Shown here: piece by piece, positions 8,420 through 16,470 of the stretch
Layout: each line of letters starts with the position of its first letter
Numbering within the stretch: position 1 is the stretch's first letter
Translations under genes and position numbers: made by a program
From: Gammaproteobacteria bacterium
GTDB lineage: Bacteria > Pseudomonadota > Gammaproteobacteria > DSM-16500
NCBI GenBank assembly: GCA_013287025.1
Contig: JABDEN010000010.1
Coordinates: forward strand, 1-41,858
DNA: 41,858 nucleotides
Direction: 5' to 3'
The notes under the pieces: model-generated
Databases searched by the model: none
What the model was told of the DNA's origin: nothing
The model's input: the letters and a program-made list of their open reading frames with translations, nothing else

Positions 8420-8686
8420 ATGTCAATGTCAGATACAAATCAATCTTCAGATAATTGGGGCAGTTCTGATTCACGAGAAAATTTTCAACCTAGAACACTT
8501 CATATTACCAAAGAAAACAAAAGCGTTTATCTCACCGTGGTATGGATGCTTGGTATTACGGTTTTCATATCAATGGTTGGTATTATCGGACTTTCCTTTC
8601 TTTCACACGAGGTGCCACAGGCGCTAATTGCGTTAGGTTCTGTTGCTGTTGGGGCACTTGGTAGCTTATTTACGCATTCAAAATAA
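8420..8686 (+). CDS. Small membrane protein, unknown
   Basis: 88 residues: a polar Ser/Asn-rich N-terminal 45 residues, then two hydrophobic segments (VYLTVVWMLGITVFISMVGI and, after a short loop, ALIALGSVAVGALGSLFT) that should form a helical hairpin in the inner membrane with both ends in the cytoplasm. The family is not recognised. It follows the small RHH-like gene by 2 bp, so the two are probably translated together; the in-frame ATG at 8426 has a better-spaced AAGG than the ATG at 8420 and may be the real start. The layout recalls holin-like or small two-helix toxin proteins, but that is only a resemblance. Confidence 0.55.
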   Translation: MSMSDTNQSSDNWGSSDSRENFQPRTLHITKENKSVYLTVVWMLGITVFISMVGIIGLSFLSHEVPQALIALGSVAVGALGSLFTHSK

Positions 8687-8709
8687 TACATATGGATATG
8701 TCTTGAAAT

Positions 8710-9297
8710 ATGAATTCTATTAAAAATGATTTTTTAGATGAAGCTTTTGCAAAAGGTGGTGTTGACGCTTTAGAGGCTGCTTGTTGCTTAGGTGGATATG
8801 ATAAGTATGGTGGAGAAGTAAAGTTAAGTAATATGATTATAATTTCAGATGAAATTATAGTTATTTCACCACCTGAAGTTATCAAGCTGTATCAGATTGT
8901 AAAAACATGGAAAAAATATGCGCCGCTTCTTTGGTTTATAGAACAAGCTATTATTACTGGTTTATCTTCAGTAAGGTATGATTTGTTATTTCCCATATGT
9001 AAACAAAATCAATATCGTATAAATGCAATTATTGAAAATTATCCAGCGCTGGCAAAAAAAATGAATTTTCTGGATAAAGATAAAAAGATAAATAATAGTT
9101 TAAAAGAAAAAGTATGGCAGTACGCAAATGAAGAGGCTTCAAAATTGTATCAAGCAACAAAAAAACCAAAAATTTCTCAGCATGCCATTAGTAAGTTAGT
9201 GAGAACGCGATTAGAAAAAGAAAAGCTATATTATGACGTAGATTACATACGTAGTTTTTTAAAAAGTTGGAAATTTACAGCACCAATAGAAAAATAA
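8710..9297 (+). CDS. Hypothetical island protein, 195 aa
   Basis: I do not recognise this protein. It has no signal peptide. The N-terminal 60 residues look mixed alpha/beta (EAACCLGGYDKYGGEVKLSN), the middle is moderately hydrophobic (APLLWFIEQAIITGLSSV), and the C-terminal third is basic and helical, with ISQHAISKLVRTRLEKEKLYYD resembling a helix-turn-helix that ends in a Lys-rich tail. A nucleic-acid-binding role for the C-terminal part is possible. No strong ribosome-binding site is seen. Its place between the integrase block and the excisionase-like gene is a usual site for accessory island genes. Confidence 0.5.
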   Translation: MNSIKNDFLDEAFAKGGVDALEAACCLGGYDKYGGEVKLSNMIIISDEIIVISPPEVIKLYQIVKTWKKYAPLLWFIEQAIITGLSSVRYDLLFPICKQNQYRINAIIENYPALAKKMNFLDKDKKINNSLKEKVWQYANEEASKLYQATKKPKISQHAISKLVRTRLEKEKLYYDVDYIRSFLKSWKFTAPIEK

Positions 9298-9389
9298 ATT
9301 TGGCAGAAATGGAAGATATGCCAAACATATTAGTTTTGTTTCTATATTTGCCTGCATTTTAAAGGTTTTTTTAAAAAAGCCGATTGATT

Positions 9390-9431
9390 GGAATATGCTA
9401 TTTTTCAGCCAAATATTCCAAAATTATGGAA
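9390..9431. promoter_or_regulatory. Palindromic elements upstream of the excisionase-like gene (candidate operator)
   Basis: In the 160-bp gap before the AlpA-like gene there is GGAATA (9390-9395) facing TATTCC (9414-9419), and an overlapping TTCCA (9416-9420) facing TGGAA (9427-9431). Together they form a cluster of half-sites 28-70 bp before the start codon at 9459, where an operator for the regulatory genes of the island would be expected. Confidence 0.3.
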
Positions 9432-9458
9432 CTTCTCAATATTAAAGAAGGTTCCAAA

Positions 9459-9671
9459 ATGCAAAATAATATAAATCAATTTATTCCCTTAGAGTTTGAG
9501 ACGCGGGTTAGAATTCCAACAGACAATGCAGCATTTCATCTTTGTAAAAAACCGCAAACTTTGCGTGCTTGGGCATGTTTAGAGTGCGGACCTATTAGAC
9601 CAACTAGAATAAATGGTCGTTTACTTTGGTCTGTAGCAGAAATTCGTGCGCTTCTGCAAGGGGGTGCATAA
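9459..9671 (+). CDS. AlpA-like excisionase/regulator
   Basis: 70 residues from ATG 9459, which has AAAGAAGG nine bases upstream; an ATG 75 bp further up (9384) is less likely because it lies among the palindromes. The sequence RIPTDNAAFHLCKKPQTLRA, then a short turn and RPTRINGRLLWSVAEIRALL, matches the MerR-like winged helix of AlpA/excisionase proteins: a helix-turn-helix that reads a substrate site, then a wing (INGRLLW) and a final helix. Such proteins control integrase expression or bend DNA for excision. It overlaps the next gene by one base (TAATG), so they form an operon. Confidence 0.7.
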   Translation: MQNNINQFIPLEFETRVRIPTDNAAFHLCKKPQTLRAWACLECGPIRPTRINGRLLWSVAEIRALLQGGA

Positions 9672-10030
9672 TGAAATATATTGATGAACAGACCCGTCAT
9701 AGCCGCCAAGCATTAAACGGGTCTAAACAATGTTCTATGTTGCCTGAGCCAAATTTTAACCCGAAATTACCTGAAAAAGATACTTTAGAATATCGAGCAC
9801 TAATTTTAATGTTGCAAGGTAAAAAAATATCGCATCGTGATTTTGATAACATAACTAATTCGTGGCGTTTGGCAGCATATATTCTCAAGTTGAAAAAATT
9901 AGGTTGGTCAATTGAGGATGAAAATGTAATTAATTTTTCTCTTAAACAATCGAAAATCCGTTATATAAAAAAATATTTTCTGTCATCTGGAATTATTGCT
10001 AAGTTTTATGAAATGGGGGGTGTGCTATGA
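9671..10030 (+). CDS. Helix-turn-helix protein of integrative elements
   Basis: 119 residues from ATG 9671, whose first base is the last base of the upstream stop codon. The central part (LMLQGKKISHRDFDNITNSW, then RLAAYILKLKKLGW) has the pattern of the winged-helix family found next to primase genes in phages and integrative elements: a 'leave-by-type' G-x-x-I-x-H-x-D-F-D block followed by S-W-R-L-A-A-Y-I and L-x-x-L-G-W. It presumably binds DNA. The next gene starts 4 bp before its stop, so it is translationally coupled to the primase gene and may assist replication initiation. Confidence 0.6.
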   Translation: MKYIDEQTRHSRQALNGSKQCSMLPEPNFNPKLPEKDTLEYRALILMLQGKKISHRDFDNITNSWRLAAYILKLKKLGWSIEDENVINFSLKQSKIRYIKKYFLSSGIIAKFYEMGGVL

Positions 10031-10890
10031 AAAGTATCGCTCATGCACGTTCCGCATTAAGTTATCTTGACTCATCATGTTCTCGCGAAGAATGGATAAA
10101 GATAGCTATGGCAGTAAAAGCGGCTGGCTTAACGTTTGATGATTTTCATGATTGGAGCAAATGTGCTGAAAACTATAAGGGAGAACAAGATTGTAGAAAG
10201 GCTTGGGATTCAATAAAAGAACATCGCGGTATATCAGAAGGTACACTTTTTTATGAGGCAATAAAAGCTGGTTATAAAGGACCAGATAAAAGCACAATTG
10301 ATTATGCACATAATTCTGTTGAGAGCATTTGGCAAAGATGTTCACCTGCATCATCAGCTCATGATTATATTATGCGAAAAAAAGGGATTGCGGATGGCTT
10401 AGGTTGTTATCCTGATGGCGCTGAATCTCTCATAATCAATGGTATTAATGTTGCAGGGTATCTTGTGGTTCCTTGTATAAGTAATGGAAAAATACAAACT
10501 CTTCAATTTATTCCACCACAGCAAGGTAAAACAAAGTTAAATCTAAGCAAAGCATCTTTTAATGATGGGTATTTTTTAGTTGGGACTTTAACAGACAGTA
10601 TTTATATCTGTGAAGGCTTAGGTCAAGCGTGGGCAGCTTATCAGGCAACTGGTATTGCCGCTGTGAATTGTTTTGGTGCAGGACGCATAAAAAAAATATC
10701 ATCCTTCTTAAGAAAACAATATCCAAATGTACGTTTAATTATAGTACCTGACCGTGGAAAAGAAGATTCATTTATAAAAGTAGCTTCTTCTATTGATGCT
10801 TTATTAGTTGAGTTGCCGCAAGATAAGCCGGACAACTATGACATAAATGATTACGCTCTTGAGTATGGATATGAGGAACTAGCTGTCAAA
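10027..10890 (+). pseudogene. Primase-helicase gene, 5' half (PriCT + TOPRIM), cut by IS21-family insertion
   Basis: The start overlaps the upstream gene by 4 bp (ATGA). Residues 1-80 form a PriCT-type primase C-terminal domain (SYLDSSCSREEWIKIAMAVKAAG, with D-D-F-H-D-W-S and AWDSIKE). Residues 100-285 form a TOPRIM-type primase domain with the catalytic-type glutamate in IYICEGLGQAWAAYQATG and the acidic partners in LIIVPDRG. The frame ends three codons inside the IS end (stop at 10900-10902), so the natural protein is interrupted. The missing AAA part is found on the far side of the IS at 13500-14564. In integrative elements these domains normally form one protein that primes and unwinds the origin. 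Confidence 0.75.
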
Positions 10891-10984
10891 TGTCACCGAT
10901 AAGAACCCACCGATTGTCACCGTAAAGGACCCACCTAAAATGGGTTAATAACGCTTATCAAACGCCGTTATTTTTGAACATTTT

Positions 10985-11767
10985 TTAATCTTTTGCAACC
11001 CCTGATTTTTTCTCCTTTTTATTGATCAAGTTATCCTCCTGCCTTCCTCTAAAACTCATTCCAGAAAGTATGATTCGATGAGCGTTATGTCTTAATCGAT
11101 CTAACGTTGCCGCTGCAAGTAATTGATTGGGGAAAGCACTTCCCCATTCACTAAAATCAAGATTACTTGTGACGATAGTCGATGCGCATTCATAACGAGC
11201 TGAAACAAGATCATGAAAATCTTCATCCTGTGGAGTACGCATGGGTCTTAAACCAAAGTCATCAATAATTAACAAAGATACTTTGGTGAGTTCCAAAAAT
11301 TTTCTCTCATAACGACCTGACGCTCTTGCCGCTTGTAATTCACTAAATAATTTACTTTGCGGCATCCACAGAACGTCAATATCCTGACGAATGGCGCAAT
11401 GCGCTATTGCTTGTGCCAAATGACTTTTTCCTGTGCCGCAAGGACCAACAATTAATACTGGAGTTTTTTCTGCAATGAATCGACAAGATGTTAATTCTTG
11501 TATTTGAGCACGATTAATTTTTGGATTAAAAGTAAAATCAAAATTCTCGATCGTTTTATCACTCCGAATGTTGGCGCGTTTAATCCGCGCCGTGAGTTTA
11601 GTGTTAGACCGACCCAGCATTTCATCTTGCAAAAGTAGCGAAAGAAACTCTGAGTACGATAATTTATTTTCAACAGATTCCCTGATGCGTTCCGGCAAAT
11701 GATAGATCACATGAGGTAATCGTAATTGTTTCAATATAGTGTTTATTTCTGGCATAGAATGTGTCAT
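10985..11767 (-). CDS. istB: IstB, ATPase helper of IS21 transposition
   Basis: This 260-residue AAA+ ATPase assembles on DNA and regulates the IstA transposase in target choice. It shows Walker A (GPCGTGKSHLAQAIAH, about residue 107), Walker B (LLIIDDFGLRPM) and the family's TSNLDFSEWGSAFPN sensor region. The N-terminal 60 residues (LKQLRLPHVIYHLPERIRE) are the IstB-specific helical domain. The length is normal, so it looks intact. A GGAG ribosome-binding site precedes ATG 11767, 18 bp after the istA stop, so the two are co-transcribed. Confidence 0.93.
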   Translation of the reverse strand: MTHSMPEINTILKQLRLPHVIYHLPERIRESVENKLSYSEFLSLLLQDEMLGRSNTKLTARIKRANIRSDKTIENFDFTFNPKINRAQIQELTSCRFIAEKTPVLIVGPCGTGKSHLAQAIAHCAIRQDIDVLWMPQSKLFSELQAARASGRYERKFLELTKVSLLIIDDFGLRPMRTPQDEDFHDLVSARYECASTIVTSNLDFSEWGSAFPNQLLAAATLDRLRHNAHRIILSGMSFRGRQEDNLINKKEKKSGVAKD

Positions 11768-11785
11768 AAAATAATTCTCCGATAG

Positions 11786-13330
11786 TTATTGTAAAAGAGT
11801 TGATGTATTTCGACTGAAACGCCCATGTCCAGTGTACGTTTCAGTCAGATCATCAAATGCATCTTGTTCGGGAAGAGATTCATACTCTAATCCTTTTTGC
11901 AAAATGCCTTTGATGGTTTTATAGCTCACGCTTTGAAAAGCAAGAGCTCGACGGCAAGCAGCATCCAAGCGCGCATCACCATACTTTTTTTGTAACCCAA
12001 TGATTCCCTGTGCAGCGCGTAAGTAATCAACGACTGAATGCGATAACAATTGATGAATGGCGATTCCACAATGCACGCCAATTTTTTTCGCCTTATCTAA
12101 ACACCATTGTGGGTCTTTCATTGCATAAGCGAGTGCATTGGGTGGTAAGTGTTCATCGAGTGTATGTCTTTTTCCAGGTAAAAATAGCCTAGGATGAACG
12201 GCAACTAATTCATGATCACGAAAAAGTCGAATTGTCGTTTCCGTCGCACGTAACCACAATGTTTGTTTTACCAATCGATAAGGTGCTGAATAACGGCACT
12301 TCAAATAATTAACATGACAATCAGAATGCACATTCACTCGTCTCCATACTGCACATTCCGGAGGATGCTCAGGTAATAATTTCAATAAGTGACGCTCTAA
12401 TTCAAATAAGGTCAGTGGTTTCTCTTGAGTGGTGCCATGAATACGATTACCTGCAGTTTCTAATATCCAACTTTTTAATTGCCGATTCGCTTCAACAATA
12501 TTATTTCGAAAATCACGTAGTGGAATAAAGCTATTTTTAACATACTTTACACCAGATTCTACGCGTCCTTTTTTAGGTGGATCGTATGGCGGGCATGCAG
12601 AAATAATAAATCCATAGCTCTCTGCAAATTCCGCATAAGAACGTTGCGCTTCTGGATCGTGATAACATGCTTTGACAATGGCACATTTAGCATTATCTAA
12701 AATAATTTTTTTAGGAACGCCATTGAACCATTCGAATGCACGACGATGACATCCTAACCATGTTTCAACATCTTGTCGAAATACAATTTCCGCATAAATA
12801 TGTCTGCTCCAAGCTAATACCATGACAAATATCCAAGTGGAAATCACTCCACCTGTCGACTCATGATAAAATTTAGGCCCTGCACCAAAGTCAACTTGCG
12901 CACATTCTCCTGCTTTAAAATCTAATATTGTTGTGACATGCTGAGAAAATTTATTTTTAATTTTTTTCACAAATCTTGCGACAGATTCATAAGAACCTTC
13001 AAAACCATACTCACGTTTCAAAGCAGCATGAATCGTTTTCGCTTGTATGCCTTGTTTAAACCACGTTTCAACTTGTTGTTGATAAGGCAGTACTAATGAT
13101 TGTGTGGTTGGTGGTGTAGTGGATATTTTAAAATACTTTGATAATTGATCATCGGTAGGTAATTCACGTTTGGAATCTAACCAACCTTGCGCAGATGCAA
13201 CCAGTCGAATAGCTCGAACTTTTTTACGAGATGCTAATTTTGATTGCACGATACTTCGAATACTTTCACCCAATCGTAAACGAACGATGATTTGACGATA
13301 TTCATACATTTCAAACTTGCTCTTAGCCAT
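11786..13330 (-). CDS. istA: IstA, IS21-family DDE transposase
   Basis: A transposase of about 514 residues. An N-terminal helix-turn-helix part (RLRLGESIRSIVQSKLASRK) is followed by an rve integrase core with the DDE set: Asp in CAQVDFGAGPKF, Asp in KKIILDNAKCA and Glu in KKGRVESGVKYVK. A C-terminal beta-rich domain follows. ATG 13330 has AAGGAGG seven bases upstream; an in-frame TTG six bases earlier is less likely. The gene appears complete and the element could be active. Confidence 0.93.
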   Translation of the reverse strand: MAKSKFEMYEYRQIIVRLRLGESIRSIVQSKLASRKKVRAIRLVASAQGWLDSKRELPTDDQLSKYFKISTTPPTTQSLVLPYQQQVETWFKQGIQAKTIHAALKREYGFEGSYESVARFVKKIKNKFSQHVTTILDFKAGECAQVDFGAGPKFYHESTGGVISTWIFVMVLAWSRHIYAEIVFRQDVETWLGCHRRAFEWFNGVPKKIILDNAKCAIVKACYHDPEAQRSYAEFAESYGFIISACPPYDPPKKGRVESGVKYVKNSFIPLRDFRNNIVEANRQLKSWILETAGNRIHGTTQEKPLTLFELERHLLKLLPEHPPECAVWRRVNVHSDCHVNYLKCRYSAPYRLVKQTLWLRATETTIRLFRDHELVAVHPRLFLPGKRHTLDEHLPPNALAYAMKDPQWCLDKAKKIGVHCGIAIHQLLSHSVVDYLRAAQGIIGLQKKYGDARLDAACRRALAFQSVSYKTIKGILQKGLEYESLPEQDAFDDLTETYTGHGRFSRNTSTLLQ

Positions 13331-13401
13331 GGTCAATCCTCCTTGATTAAAAAAGTATCAAGAAAAGATTACGCTAGTTTTATAAGAAGTTCGATAAGCG
13401 G

Positions 13402-13498
13402 GGTGGGTCCTTTACGGGTGACAATATGGTGGGTCCTTTACGCTGTCATTTTAGTGGGTCCTTTACGGTGACAATCGAGGGGGTCATATCGGGTGTCA
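13402..13498. repeat. Multiple terminal repeats at the right end of the IS21-family element
   Basis: Three near-identical copies of GTGGGTCCTTTACG followed by a GTGACA-like tail lie in tandem at about 26-bp spacing, followed by a degenerate fourth copy (GGGGTCATATCGGGTGTCA) at the tip. The left end (10891-10938) has one complete copy and one degenerate copy in inverse orientation. Arrays of this kind are the transposase binding sites of IS21-family elements. Confidence 0.75.
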
Positions 13499-13499
13499 A

Positions 13500-14564
13500 T
13501 TAACACTAGCGAATTTACTGGTATGTCCAAAAACTCTAGATTTGCGCTATAAGCTACTTTCTTGTCAAGATTTATGTAATGCCCCGTCAATGCGTTGGAT
13601 GATACGAGGCGTGATTCCGATGGAAGGATTAGCCGCACTTTACGGAGCAAGTGGCAGCGGCAAAAGTTTTCTTACTTTAGATATGGCTTATGCTGTTGCT
13701 TTAGGGGTGGATTGGTTTGGGTATACAGTGGTTCAAACCTCGGTTACTTACATCTGCTTAGAGGGTGAAGCTGGTATGGGTAAACGTATAAAAGCCTTGG
13801 GTTTATACTTTGGCAGGCCATTACCAAGCGCTCTGCGATTTATTACCCAACCATTTGAGTTACTATTGAGCGATGATGTTTCTGAACTTGCTAACGCAGT
13901 GATTGCGGTGCAAGGCTTTGGTGGTCTTGTAATAATTGATACCTTAAATCGTGCTGCACCAGGGGCTGATGAAAACTCCTCGGCTGATATGGGAAAGATT
14001 ATTAATTCTGCGAAAAAGTTACAAAAGATGATTGGCGGCCTCGTATTGTTAGTTCATCACACTGGTAAAGATGCAACAAAGGGATTGCGTGGCCATTCAA
14101 GCTTACATGCTTCGCTTGATGGCGCAATAGAGGTCATCAAAACCGATAAACGTCGCAAGTGGAACGTTGCCAAATCTAAAGACGATATAACGGGTGATTC
14201 ACATTCTTTCAAACTTGAAATTGTACAAATAGGACTAGATGCTGAAGGTAACGAGATAACTTCCTGCGTCGCATTATTTGAAGACTCAAGAGAAGCGATT
14301 CAAGAGAAAAAAGTCGCATTGGGTTCTAACCAGTCCATTGCCCTAGGTGTTTTAAAAGAGTTGTTGCAAAAATCGCATCACATAGGAAAAGACGGTGCGC
14401 CGATGGGAGTGCCGTGCATTAACTACGATGAAGCACTTCCATTTGTTGCCGAACGAATGCCTACTGACGCAAAGCATCGAAAGAGCAGCGCCTCAGCTGC
14501 AATTGCTGGGCTAGTAAGAAAAGAATATTTTGGGATGAAGGGAGATTGGTTATGGGGAAAATAA
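13500..14564 (+). pseudogene. Primase-helicase gene, 3' half (RepA-like AAA ATPase domain)
   Basis: The open frame runs out of the IS end without a good start codon (first candidate TTG 13542), as expected for the downstream half of a split gene. The protein is a RecA/RepA-like hexameric helicase domain (AAA_25): Walker A LYGASGSGKSFLTLDMAYAV, Walker B GGLVIIDTLNRAAPGAD, and LVLLVHHTGKDATKGLRGHS, the motif region with the H-H-x-G-K pair typical of these plasmid helicases. The C-terminal 80 residues look like a winged helix. Together with 10027-10890 it would make a protein of about 640 residues. A truncated ATPase might still be made from TTG 13542. Confidence 0.75.
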
Positions 14565-14591
14565 TTATCGATACATTTGTCTACCCGATTC

Positions 14592-14690
14592 CCCACACCT
14601 CCTATAGGTGGTGTGGGAAAAGCGGGAAAACGGGAACATTCCCGAAAAGTCCCGAATCGGGAAAAGCGGGAAATTCGGGAAAAATTTTTT
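14592..14690. repeat. GGGAA iteron-like array with hairpin, candidate replication origin
   Basis: The 139-bp gap between the helicase gene and the next gene holds a hairpin, CCCACACC (14592-14599) facing GGTGTGGG (14610-14617), and then a dense array of GGGAA motifs starting at 14615, 14624, 14632, 14659, 14668 and 14677, mostly spaced 9 bp, with inverted copies TTCCCG (14639) and TCCCGA (14650) in the middle. An AT-rich stretch (AAAAATTTTTTAA) follows. Iterons plus hairpin plus AT-rich DNA next to a RepA-like helicase gene are what a replication origin would look like. Confidence 0.45.
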
Positions 14691-14703
14691 AAGGAGAAAG
14701 CGA

Positions 14704-15159
14704 ATGACACAATCAGGTAAAAGTGTAGAAAAAACCCAGAAAGCAGATAGTGAAGATAATCACAAAAAATTATTTTTCCAAAAACTCACAAGCCTTAATG
14801 CGCTGGCTTGTCAATTTGCATCAAGCGACCTCATTGCGGGTGATAAGATGAGTCAAAGTGCTTTAAAAGCCCTATGCACAGATGGCGCGCTTCAAGAGAT
14901 GATAGCAGCACAAATGCTATCAATTCATAATTTACAGCAGCTCTCTATGGTGATGGCAAATAAAACTATGGGCAGCGAGTTTAATCAGTACTTTGTTAAC
15001 TCAGCGGTTAAGTTATCAAATGCGTTTACTCAGCAAGCATCACTGTTATCTAAGTTGCAAGGTTCTATTGGACAGCGCATTTTAGTCGAGCACGTAGAAA
15101 TTCACGACGGCGGCCAAGCAGTGGTCGGCAATGTAAGCAAGACAGGGGGTAGTGGCTAA
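14704..15159 (+). CDS. Hypothetical island protein, 151 aa
   Basis: Not recognised with certainty. The start ATG 14704 has AAGGAG eight bases upstream. After a polar, Lys-rich N-terminal 25 residues it is mainly helical (LKALCTDGALQEMIAAQMLS, NLQQLSMVMANKTMG), ending in a beta-like tail (VEHVEIHDGGQAVVGNV) before a Gly/Ser end. Proteins with a similar V-E-x-V-x-V-x-x-G-G-Q-A-V-V-G-N-V tail often lie just upstream of HGGxSTG-domain genes in phages and islands, as here. The stop codon is directly followed by the next ATG, so the two are one operon. Confidence 0.55.
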   Translation: MTQSGKSVEKTQKADSEDNHKKLFFQKLTSLNALACQFASSDLIAGDKMSQSALKALCTDGALQEMIAAQMLSIHNLQQLSMVMANKTMGSEFNQYFVNSAVKLSNAFTQQASLLSKLQGSIGQRILVEHVEIHDGGQAVVGNVSKTGGSG

Positions 15160-15441
15160 ATGAAAAAATATAAAAACGAGCCAACGCCTGAGGACTTTAA
15201 AAATACGCAGGTTTGTCTAGCTAGAATAAGGAAAGGAAATGGTGCGCGGTGTATTTCGCTTGTTACTCCTGGTAAAAAGCGTTGCTTCAATCATGGTGGC
15301 GCTCCTCGTAGTGGCGGACAGTTCGGTAATCGAAATGCTGTAAAGCAGGGGTTTACCACGAGAGAGGTTAAGTGCTTTAGAAAGGCCGTAAGGTTAGTCT
15401 TGCGTGAAGCTGGCGAAATGATTTCCGATTATTCAGATTAA
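15160..15441 (+). CDS. HGGxSTG-type domain protein, possibly shortened
   Basis: 93 residues with the pattern of the HGGxSTG family: a first Cys (CLARIRKGNGARC, two Cys), GKKRCFNHGGAPRSG, GNRNAVKQGFTTRE and LREAGEM. Three Cys and a His in this arrangement suggest a zinc-binding knuckle, followed by a basic helix. The function of the family is unknown; it is common in prophages and integrated elements. It starts immediately after the preceding stop. The C-terminus (ISDYSD) ends exactly where a stretch resembling an insertion-sequence end begins, so the last residues may not be original. Confidence 0.65.
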   Translation: MKKYKNEPTPEDFKNTQVCLARIRKGNGARCISLVTPGKKRCFNHGGAPRSGGQFGNRNAVKQGFTTREVKCFRKAVRLVLREAGEMISDYSD

Positions 15442-15598
15442 GAGGCTGCAAATAAAATTGTGTAACTGCAAAAAAACCTGAAATTCGCTGGAAAAATTTA
15501 AAATCTGCCGGGGGTATCAAGCGGGGTGCCCGGTCGATTTTTGATTCCGGTGGCTGATAACTCTCTCATCTTTTCCGCCAGCGATAGGGTATAGGGTT
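15442..15598. other. Non-coding stretch, possible remnant of an insertion-sequence end
   Basis: The first 30 bases (GAGGCTGCAAATAAAATTGT and onward to GTAACTGC) resemble the terminal repeats of IS256-family elements, and the rest has no convincing reading frame of its own. I cannot see a matching second end in this window. It marks the border between the island's replication genes and the rearranged IS3 region. Confidence 0.25.
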
Positions 15599-15765
15599 CT
15601 ACTCTTGGACTTCTCTAAAGAAACGAATCAATATTGCTGCTATAAAAACAAATAGAGCTGCAGTTCCCAAGCATGACATAAAGTTATTTGAGTTATACAA
15701 TCCCCACTCATTATGACCAAGACGGTAAGTTAATAATCCTGTTGCATAAGCTAAACTACGGTGTT
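15599..15765 (-). pseudogene. C-terminal fragment of a membrane protein, cut by the IS3-family element
   Basis: Reading on the minus strand away from the IS end, the frame gives HRSLAYATGLLTYRLGHNEW and then a membrane helix (CLGTAALFVFIAAILIRFF) before stopping at 15599. The frame has no start codon of its own outside the IS; the apparent ATG at 15871 lies in the insertion sequence. It may be the tail of the membrane-protein gene whose front half lies beyond the IS at 17837-18210, on the same strand. Confidence 0.5.
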
Positions 15766-16114
15766 TGTCAACACAGTTGTCGCCATAAAATTTAATGACA
15801 TCCTTGAGAAAATAAATGTTTACCCACAATCGCAAGATTTTTTGTTGAATCCTGCTCATGTGGATAAACATTTATTTTAGTGCTCTGCGTAACAGTACCT
15901 TTATTTTGATGCTTGATTTTTCCTTTGTTTGGATTTAGCGCCACAAATTTTGGTAAACTCCAATTCCGACTATTCGCACTCCAACGCTCTGGATGTTGTC
16001 GTTTTGCTTTTTGATATACGTCGTGTCGATTCTGCATAATCATTTTGTCTTTTCCGGAATGTCGTTGTGCTGGCGTAATAAATTTTAAACCGCTATGCAA
16101 ATGCTGCTCGTTGT
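15759..16114. repeat. 356-bp perfect tandem duplication, copy 1 (partial IS3-family end)
   Basis: Identical base for base to 16115-16470, directly adjoining it. It contains the last part of the IS3 transposase frame (from the GLKFITPAQRHSG region to the stop), the terminal inverted repeat, and 7 bp of flank. Because the front of the transposase is missing here, this copy is inactive. Inside each copy, AAAATAAATGTTTA faces TAAACATTTATTTT, a strong hairpin near the end of the transposase frame. Confidence 0.93.
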
Positions 16115-16470
16115 CGGTGTTTGTCAACACAGTTGTCGCCATAAAATTTAATGACATCCTTGAGAAAATAAATGTTTACCCACAATCGCAAGATTTTTTG
16201 TTGAATCCTGCTCATGTGGATAAACATTTATTTTAGTGCTCTGCGTAACAGTACCTTTATTTTGATGCTTGATTTTTCCTTTGTTTGGATTTAGCGCCAC
16301 AAATTTTGGTAAACTCCAATTCCGACTATTCGCACTCCAACGCTCTGGATGTTGTCGTTTTGCTTTTTGATATACGTCGTGTCGATTCTGCATAATCATT
16401 TTGTCTTTTCCGGAATGTCGTTGTGCTGGCGTAATAAATTTTAAACCGCTATGCAAATGCTGCTCGTTGT
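16115..16470. repeat. 356-bp perfect tandem duplication, copy 2 (end of the full IS3-family element)
   Basis: This second copy is continuous with the rest of the IS3-family element. Zero differences between the copies means the duplication is recent or kept identical by recombination, or is an assembly artefact. Confidence 0.93.

Larger units (their letters stand above)
10891..13498 (-). mobile_element. IS21-family insertion sequence
   Basis: A 2.6-kb element with istA and istB on the minus strand and related ends. The left end begins TGTCACCGATAAGAACCC, and the reverse complement of the right end begins TGACACCCGATATGACCC; both continue into CGATTGTCACCGTAAAGG. The TG...CA termini are usual for IS21. 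I do not see a clean 4-8 bp target duplication (left flank GTCAAA, right flank ATTAAC), so the exact border is good only to a few bases and one end may have been altered. It sits inside the island's primase-helicase gene. Confidence 0.88.

Noticed and set aside
8420..8686. Holin or type I toxin
   Set aside because: Two membrane helices alone are not enough; no lysis genes or antisense RNA could be identified.
15792..16157. Minus-strand open frame of 121 residues in the IS3 region
   Set aside because: It is the transposase tail repeated by the 356-bp duplication and read through the junction, not a separate gene.
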